A program made the translations under genes and the position numbers. Of a stretch of 64,000 nucleotides of DNA, positions 59,826-64,000 are shown piece after piece; position 1 is the stretch's first letter; each line of letters opens with the position of its first letter. The stretch covers positions 51,170-115,169 of the forward strand of contig CAKQWA010000007.1 of the NCBI GenBank assembly GCA_934277945.1, written 5' to 3'. The notes beneath the pieces are model-generated. The model was given only the letters and a program-made list of their open reading frames with translations, was not told the origin of the DNA and did no database searches. Origin of the DNA: an uncultured Alphaproteobacteria bacterium. GTDB lineage: Bacteria > Pseudomonadota > Alphaproteobacteria > CAAGCB01 > CAG-977.

Positions 59826-60908
59826 ATGAGCGATAGTGCTAAAAATAAGATTAAAATGCAAGGGGCGAAATTCGTGGCGGAAAAATTTTTCAATCAAAAC
59901 AGGCGCAGACGCAAAAACGTCAAACGGCAGGCGGACAAAATCCGTCAGCCGATTTTCGCGGCGATTGACTTGGGTACGACGAACTGCCGCCTGTCCATCG
60001 CGTCGCCCACGCCGCACGGCTTCGCGCTGAAAGAAACTTTTTCACGCATCACCCGCTTGGGCGAGGGGCTGGTCGCGACGGGTCAGTTGTCCGACCGCGC
60101 CATTAAACGCACGCTGCAAGCCTTTAAGCAATGCCGCAAAAAGTTGGAAAAATACGACGTGCAGAAAGCCCGCTACGTCGCCACCGAAGCCTGCCGCCGC
60201 GCCACAAACGGCAGGGATTTCGTCGAACTTGTCAAAAAAGAGGCGGGCATCGATTTGGAAATCATTTCCTTTGAAGAAGAATGCCGCTTGGGCGTCGCCG
60301 CCTGCGTCCCGTTGATCAACCGCAACATCCGGCACGCTTTGGTGTTCGACATCGGCGGCGGCTCGACCGAAATTTCGTGGGCGCGCATCGACGAAGCCAA
60401 CCGCGCGCATTTGGAGGGGATGTTTTCCATGCCTTTGGGCGTGATTACCGTGTCCGAGGCTTTTACGGGAAAAGGGCTGTCCTCCGCGTCGTACCGCGCC
60501 GTCATCGACAAGGTGCAGACGTATCTGGAACCGTTCGAGGAACAATACGCCGTTTTGCGCGAAATCGCGCGCGGCGACGTGCAGATGATCGGCACGTCCG
60601 GCACGGTCACCACCATCGGCGCGTTTCATTTGGGCTTGCCGTACTACAACCGCTCCGCCGTCGACGGTCTGGCGTTGAGTTTCGACGATTTGACAAGCGC
60701 AAAACGCCGCCTTGAAAAACTGCCCTACGCCGAAAAAGTGCTTCACCCCTGCATCGGTCCTCAACGCGCGGATTTGTCTTTGGCGGGGTGCGCCGTCTTG
60801 CAGGGAATCTGCGATATGTGGCCCGTCGGAGAAATCACGATCGCCGATCGGGGCTTGCGCGAGGGCATTTTGCTTGACCTGATGCAGAAAGACGGCAGAG
60901 TCTTATAG
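59826..60908 (+). CDS. Ppx/GppA exopolyphosphatase-family phosphatase
   Basis: A protein of 360 residues with the Ppx/GppA acetate-kinase-like fold: first phosphate loop AAIDLGTTNCRLSIA, VATEACRRATNGRDFVE, and the second loop DIGGGSTEISW, then GTSGTVTTIG. Members hydrolyse polyphosphate or pppGpp. The C-terminal HD-like domain of long Ppx forms is missing, as in short forms. The N-terminal 30 residues are basic (FNQNRRRRKNVKRQ). The start is uncertain: 59826 or 59856. It is first in the operon with rlmE and rsmB. Confidence 0.88.
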   Translation: MSDSAKNKIKMQGAKFVAEKFFNQNRRRRKNVKRQADKIRQPIFAAIDLGTTNCRLSIASPTPHGFALKETFSRITRLGEGLVATGQLSDRAIKRTLQAFKQCRKKLEKYDVQKARYVATEACRRATNGRDFVELVKKEAGIDLEIISFEEECRLGVAACVPLINRNIRHALVFDIGGGSTEISWARIDEANRAHLEGMFSMPLGVITVSEAFTGKGLSSASYRAVIDKVQTYLEPFEEQYAVLREIARGDVQMIGTSGTVTTIGAFHLGLPYYNRSAVDGLALSFDDLTSAKRRLEKLPYAEKVLHPCIGPQRADLSLAGCAVLQGICDMWPVGEITIADRGLREGILLDLMQKDGRVL

Positions 60909-60917
60909 GAAAACGCC

Positions 60918-61604
60918 ATGAAAACGCCGCAAAAAGCAACGCACATCCTGAAAAAAAGCGTTAAAACCGCCAAACACCGTTCGCAATCGTCGACAATCTG
61001 GCTTCAACGCCAGTTGAACGACCCCTACGTCGCTTTGGCAAAGCAAAACGGATATCGCGCCCGCTCCGCTTTCAAACTGATCGAGTTGGACGATAAATTC
61101 CGCTTTTTAACCAAAGGCAAGCGCGTCGTCGATTTGGGCGCGGCTCCGGGAGGCTGGACGCAGGTCGCCGTCGAACGCGTCGGCTCGACGCCGGAAAATC
61201 CGCTGGTCGTCGGACTGGATTTGTTGGAAATGGCGTACATCGCGGGGGCGAAAACGACGCAACTCGACTTTTTGGACGACAAAGCCCCCGACGTGTTAAA
61301 GGAAATGCTGGGCGGTCACCGCGCGGACGTCGTGTTGAGCGATATGGCGCCGAACACCACGGGCATGGGCGAAGTCGACCATTTGCGCATCATGGGGCTG
61401 CTGGAAGCGGCGTACGCGTTCGCTTTGGAAATCCTTGCCCCGAACGGCGCGTTCGTCGCCAAAATCTTCCAAGGCGGCACCGAACAGACCCTTTTGGCGC
61501 AGATGAAGCGGCAATTCAAGGTTGTCAAGCACGCCAAGCCGCCCGCCAGCCGCAAGGAATCCCCCGAATTTTACGTTGTCGCCACAGGGTTTAAGGAAAT
61601 CTGA
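60918..61604 (+). CDS. rlmE: 23S rRNA (uridine-2'-O-)-methyltransferase RlmE (FtsJ)
   Basis: A 228-residue Rossmann methyltransferase that methylates U2552 in helix 92 of 23S rRNA. Motif I is VVDLGAAPGGWTQVA, then LGLDLLEM-type post-I, and SDMAPNTTGMGEVDH and the last Lys in AKIFQGG complete the K-D-K-E tetrad pattern. The N-terminus is basic and 20-30 residues longer than in E. coli. It lies nine bases after the ppx-like gene and two bases before rsmB. Confidence 0.94.
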   Translation: MKTPQKATHILKKSVKTAKHRSQSSTIWLQRQLNDPYVALAKQNGYRARSAFKLIELDDKFRFLTKGKRVVDLGAAPGGWTQVAVERVGSTPENPLVVGLDLLEMAYIAGAKTTQLDFLDDKAPDVLKEMLGGHRADVVLSDMAPNTTGMGEVDHLRIMGLLEAAYAFALEILAPNGAFVAKIFQGGTEQTLLAQMKRQFKVVKHAKPPASRKESPEFYVVATGFKEI

Positions 61605-61606
61605 CA

Positions 61607-62824
61607 ATGAAACGCGACGCCCGACTGCAAGCCGTCATCGAACTGGCGGAAAACGTGTGGAAATCAACCGCCTGCGCCGACAACGCCGTGCGCGGATACA
61701 TGAAAAACAGGCGCTACATCGGCGGCGGCGACCGCAAGGAAATCGCCCGCGTGTTTTGGGATATGTCCCGTATGCTCGGCAGATTGCGCGCGCTGGACGC
61801 GGATTTGACTCCCCGCAAGGCTTTGCTCGGCTATCTGTTTTACGCGGGCGAAAACCGCGACGGCGTCCGTGCCGTGTTTTCGGGAGCGCAATACGCGCCG
61901 TATCCGCTTGACGCGGGCGAATCCGCCTTTTTGGATTCCCTGCCCGACGAATTGCCCGACATTTCCTTTGAAGCGCCCGAATTTTTGCGGCAAGTCATTT
62001 CAAAAGAAACGCTGGAAGCGTTGAGCCGTCCCGCGCCGCTCGATTTGCGCGTCAACACGCTGAAAACAACCCGCGCCGACGTGCTTGAAATGCTGAAAAG
62101 CGACGGTATTCACGCCGAAAAAACGCCGTATGCGCCGACGGGCGTGCGCGTGTTCGACCGTCCCGATTTGCGCCGTCATCGCGTCATCGAGGACGGATTT
62201 GCCGACGTGCAGGACGAGGGATCGCAACTCGTGTCGCTGTTGAGCGGCGTTAAAGCGGGCGAAACGGTCGTCGATTGGTGCGCGGGCGCGGGCGGCAAGA
62301 CGCTTGCCCTGTCCGCCATGATGAACAATAAGGGGCGCATCGACGCGGTCGATTATTATCCGCACCGCATGAAAGACCTGCCCGAACGCGTGCGCCGCGC
62401 GGGGTGCGAAAACGTGCGGATTTTGGAGCAATATCCGGTTCAGCCCGAATCCTACGACGCGGTTTTGCTGGACGCGCCGTGTTCAAGCACGGGGACGTGG
62501 CGCCGGCAATGCTATTTGAAATGGCGCACAACGCCCGAATCCGTGCGCGAAATCGTCGCCACGCAAGCGCAGATTTTGAACAACGCCGCGCCGTTTGTCA
62601 AAAAGGGCGGGCGGTTGGTTTATGTGACCTGTTCGCTGTTGGCGCAGGAAAACGATTTGCAGATTCAGGCTTTCTTAAAAGCGCATCCCGAATACGAATT
62701 GGACGATTTGTCCGCCGAATTCAACGCTTTGACGGGCGCGCAAAGCCGCGGCGAAACGGCGTCAATCCGCCCCGAAGCGTTCGGAACGGACGGCTTTTTC
62801 ATTGCGCGGATGATTCGGAAATAA
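61607..62824 (+). CDS. RsmB/NOL1/NOP2/Sun-family rRNA cytosine-C5 methyltransferase
   Basis: A 405-residue enzyme of the RsmB group. The N-terminal NusB-like helical domain is followed by the catalytic domain with VVDWCAGAGGKTLALSA, DAPCSSTGTWRRQ with the PC Cys, and VYVTCSLLAQEND with the catalytic TCS Cys. RsmB methylates C967 of 16S rRNA; the exact target here is not certain. It completes a ppx-rlmE-rsmB-like operon of stringent and ribosome functions. It converges on the GNAT gene. Confidence 0.9.
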   Translation: MKRDARLQAVIELAENVWKSTACADNAVRGYMKNRRYIGGGDRKEIARVFWDMSRMLGRLRALDADLTPRKALLGYLFYAGENRDGVRAVFSGAQYAPYPLDAGESAFLDSLPDELPDISFEAPEFLRQVISKETLEALSRPAPLDLRVNTLKTTRADVLEMLKSDGIHAEKTPYAPTGVRVFDRPDLRRHRVIEDGFADVQDEGSQLVSLLSGVKAGETVVDWCAGAGGKTLALSAMMNNKGRIDAVDYYPHRMKDLPERVRRAGCENVRILEQYPVQPESYDAVLLDAPCSSTGTWRRQCYLKWRTTPESVREIVATQAQILNNAAPFVKKGGRLVYVTCSLLAQENDLQIQAFLKAHPEYELDDLSAEFNALTGAQSRGETASIRPEAFGTDGFFIARMIRK

Positions 62825-62834
62825 TCGGCGATAA

Positions 62835-63353
62835 TCAGCGTTTGACGCTGTACACGACGTGCGGCATGGCAACGCCGCGATAGTGTTTGACGAAAGCGTC
62901 CGTCTGCGTCATGCCGTTGCGCTTGGCGACGTTTTGCGACGCCGTGTTCGTGTCGCGGATAATGGAAAAGACTTCATCGGCTTTCAAAACGTCGAACGCG
63001 TACTGCTTGCACGCGCGCGCGGCTTCAATCGCGTACCCCTTGTGCCAGAACGCTTTTTGAAACAGATAGCCGATTTCCAAAACGGTTTTGTCCCCGATTG
63101 CCTGATTCGTCAAGCCGCATTGCCCGATCATTTCGCCCGTTTGCTTTAACACGACGGCGTACAGTCCGTAACCGTCGTGCGCGTAGCGGTACAGCATTTT
63201 GTCAAGCCACGCTTGCGCTTCGTCGATTGAAAACGCGCCCTCGTAGGCGTACATGACGGCGGGCTCTTGCAGAATTTTGCACAGCGCGGGAAAATCCGCC
63301 TGTGTCATTTTGCGCAAAATCAGACGTTCGGTTTGCAGGACGATGTCAGACAT
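62835..63353 (-). CDS. GNAT acetyltransferase, RimJ/RimL type
   Basis: A 172-residue N-acetyltransferase. It opens LQTERLILRKMTQADFPAL, has the strand GLYAVVLKQTGEMIGQCGL, EIGYLFQKAFWHKGYAIEA with the Gln/Gly acetyl-CoA loop, and ends AKRNGMTQTDAFVKHYRG, all characteristic of the RimJ/RimL-like Acetyltransf_3 group. The substrate may be a protein N-terminus or a small amine. It overlaps the upstream repeat-protein gene by eight bases and may be co-transcribed. Confidence 0.9.
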   Translation of the reverse strand: MSDIVLQTERLILRKMTQADFPALCKILQEPAVMYAYEGAFSIDEAQAWLDKMLYRYAHDGYGLYAVVLKQTGEMIGQCGLTNQAIGDKTVLEIGYLFQKAFWHKGYAIEAARACKQYAFDVLKADEVFSIIRDTNTASQNVAKRNGMTQTDAFVKHYRGVAMPHVVYSVKR

Positions 63354-64000
63354 TTGACGGCGGCTTCGGCGGCAGTTTCGGCAGTTTGACTTTCATGGCG
63401 TTCGGCATTTGCGGCACTTTGACAGCCATCATTTTGACGGGCAGTTTCATTTTGGGCATTTGCAAATGCGGCGGCGCGTGCGGCGCGGGTGCGGGCGCAG
63501 GAGCGGGAGCGGGAAAATCCGTCTGCACGGGCGAGGGAACGGGGTCGGGCGGCAATTCCTGCTCGACTTCCGGCTCTAACGCAGGCTCGGCGTACATTCC
63601 AGAGGCTTCGACCGCTTCCGGCACGTCAGGCGGGAGTTCCGGCTCGACTTCCGGCTCTAACGCGGGTTCGACGTACATTTCAGGGGCTTCAACCGTTTCC
63701 GGCACTTCGGGCGGCAATTCCGGCTCGACTTCCGGCGCTAACGCAGGCTCGGCGTACGTTTCAGGGGCTTCGACCGTTTCCGGCACGTCAGGCGGGAGTT
63801 CCGGCTCGATTTCCGGTTCTAACGCAGGCTCTGCGTACGTTTCAGAGGCTTCGACCGCTTCCGGCATTTCGGGCGGGAGTTCAGGTTCAACTTCCGGCTC
63901 TAACGCAGGCTCTGCGTACGTTTCAGAGGCTTCGACCGCTTCCGGCACGTCAGGCGGGAGTTCCGGCTCGACTTCCGGCTCTAACGCGGGTTCGGCGTAC
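63346..64000 (-). CDS. Repeat-rich Pro/Glu protein, start outside the window
   Basis: The frame runs off the window edge. Visible are five full and one partial copy of a 27-residue unit (DVPEAVEASETYAEPALEPE followed by VEPELPP), then an Ala/Pro run (PAPAPAPAPAPHAP) and a basic end MPKMKLPVKMMAVKVPQ. The repeat is strongly acidic and the tail strongly basic. It has no recognised fold; such chains usually act as extended spacers. The GNAT gene follows it with an 8-base overlap. Polyproline-like stretches make it a candidate EF-P client. Confidence 0.75.
   Translation of the reverse strand, partial: YAEPALEPEVEPELPPDVPEAVEASETYAEPALEPEVEPELPPEMPEAVEASETYAEPALEPEIEPELPPDVPETVEAPETYAEPALAPEVEPELPPEVPETVEAPEMYVEPALEPEVEPELPPDVPEAVEASGMYAEPALEPEVEQELPPDPVPSPVQTDFPAPAPAPAPAPHAPPHLQMPKMKLPVKMMAVKVPQMPNAMKVKLPKLPPKPPSNV
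63547..64000 (-). repeat. 81-bp coding tandem repeat
   Basis: Five full units of 81 bp plus part of a sixth, high in identity, continue to the window edge. Small changes occur at the same places (Asp/Glu, Val/Met, Ser/Pro). Confidence 0.9.

Noticed and set aside
63547..64000. Possible CRISPR-like repeat array
   Set aside because: Contiguous 81-bp coding units without spacers.

Overview
The window looks like chromosome from an uncultured, probably host-associated alphaproteobacterium. Inference rests on Gram-negative LPS-heptose and Kdo genes, BamB, porins and an RND pump; an alphaproteobacterial-type initiator tRNA; an L31 of the type without zinc cysteines; a DUF2125-like protein; and pilin-like genes of a kind I associate with gut alphaproteobacteria. 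Gene density is high and nearly all of the sequence is ordinary core genome. I see no prophage, insertion sequence or CRISPR array.

Layout. 1-9 kb: the end of a CPA2-type antiporter, a degenerate glutaredoxin, a giant membrane sulfatase-fold protein with a repeat tail, a TPR-methyltransferase, a protein of unknown function, an aldehyde-dehydrogenase-like protein lacking both catalytic residues, and a pilin-like gene. 9-20 kb: the minus-strand cluster tpiA-secG-kdsA-eno plus a polytopic membrane protein, then a PpiD-like chaperone, a HAD phosphatase, a DUF2125-like protein and an EptA-like transferase. 20-24 kb: a divergent pair of paralogous HAD proteins, two tandem convergent small-RNA/peptide modules, an unknown gene and a DtxR-family regulator facing each other across a DtxR-like palindrome. 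24-38 kb: pyrG, lipoproteins, a second pilin-like gene, rlmN-mnmA, a YfgM-like protein with bamB-der, an ankyrin protein, a GT9 heptosyltransferase and hldD. 38-46 kb: tRNA-Lys, a complete RND efflux operon, a DUF2130 nuclease-like protein, a gene remnant and initiator tRNA. 46-58 kb: LPP20-like lipoprotein, divergent epmA/efp, a SuhB-like phosphatase, an OmpA/MotA/MotB-like envelope trio, rpmE, a membrane adenylate cyclase, two tandem porins and yggS. 58-64 kb: tRNA-Arg, a metallothionein-like peptide, a CGCAxxGCC protein, ppx/gppA-rlmE-rsmB, a GNAT enzyme and the end of a repeat protein.

The standout is 22.13-22.70 kb. Two tandem copies of one module each encode a 26-residue hydrophobic peptide on the minus strand, with a consensus promoter and AGGAGG site. 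Each faces a short plus-strand RNA with its own consensus promoter, and the pair shares a bidirectional terminator. The short RNA is a diverged antisense copy of the peptide mRNA's ribosome-binding and start region. Where the two peptides differ, the two RNAs differ to match. This is the geometry of the Fst/par type I toxin-antitoxin system of Gram-positive plasmids, but with a peptide I do not recognise.

Other points of interest are a CxCxxCxC tail on enolase, a metallothionein-like peptide, the apparently dead ALDH-fold and sulfatase-fold proteins, and an MnmA variant.
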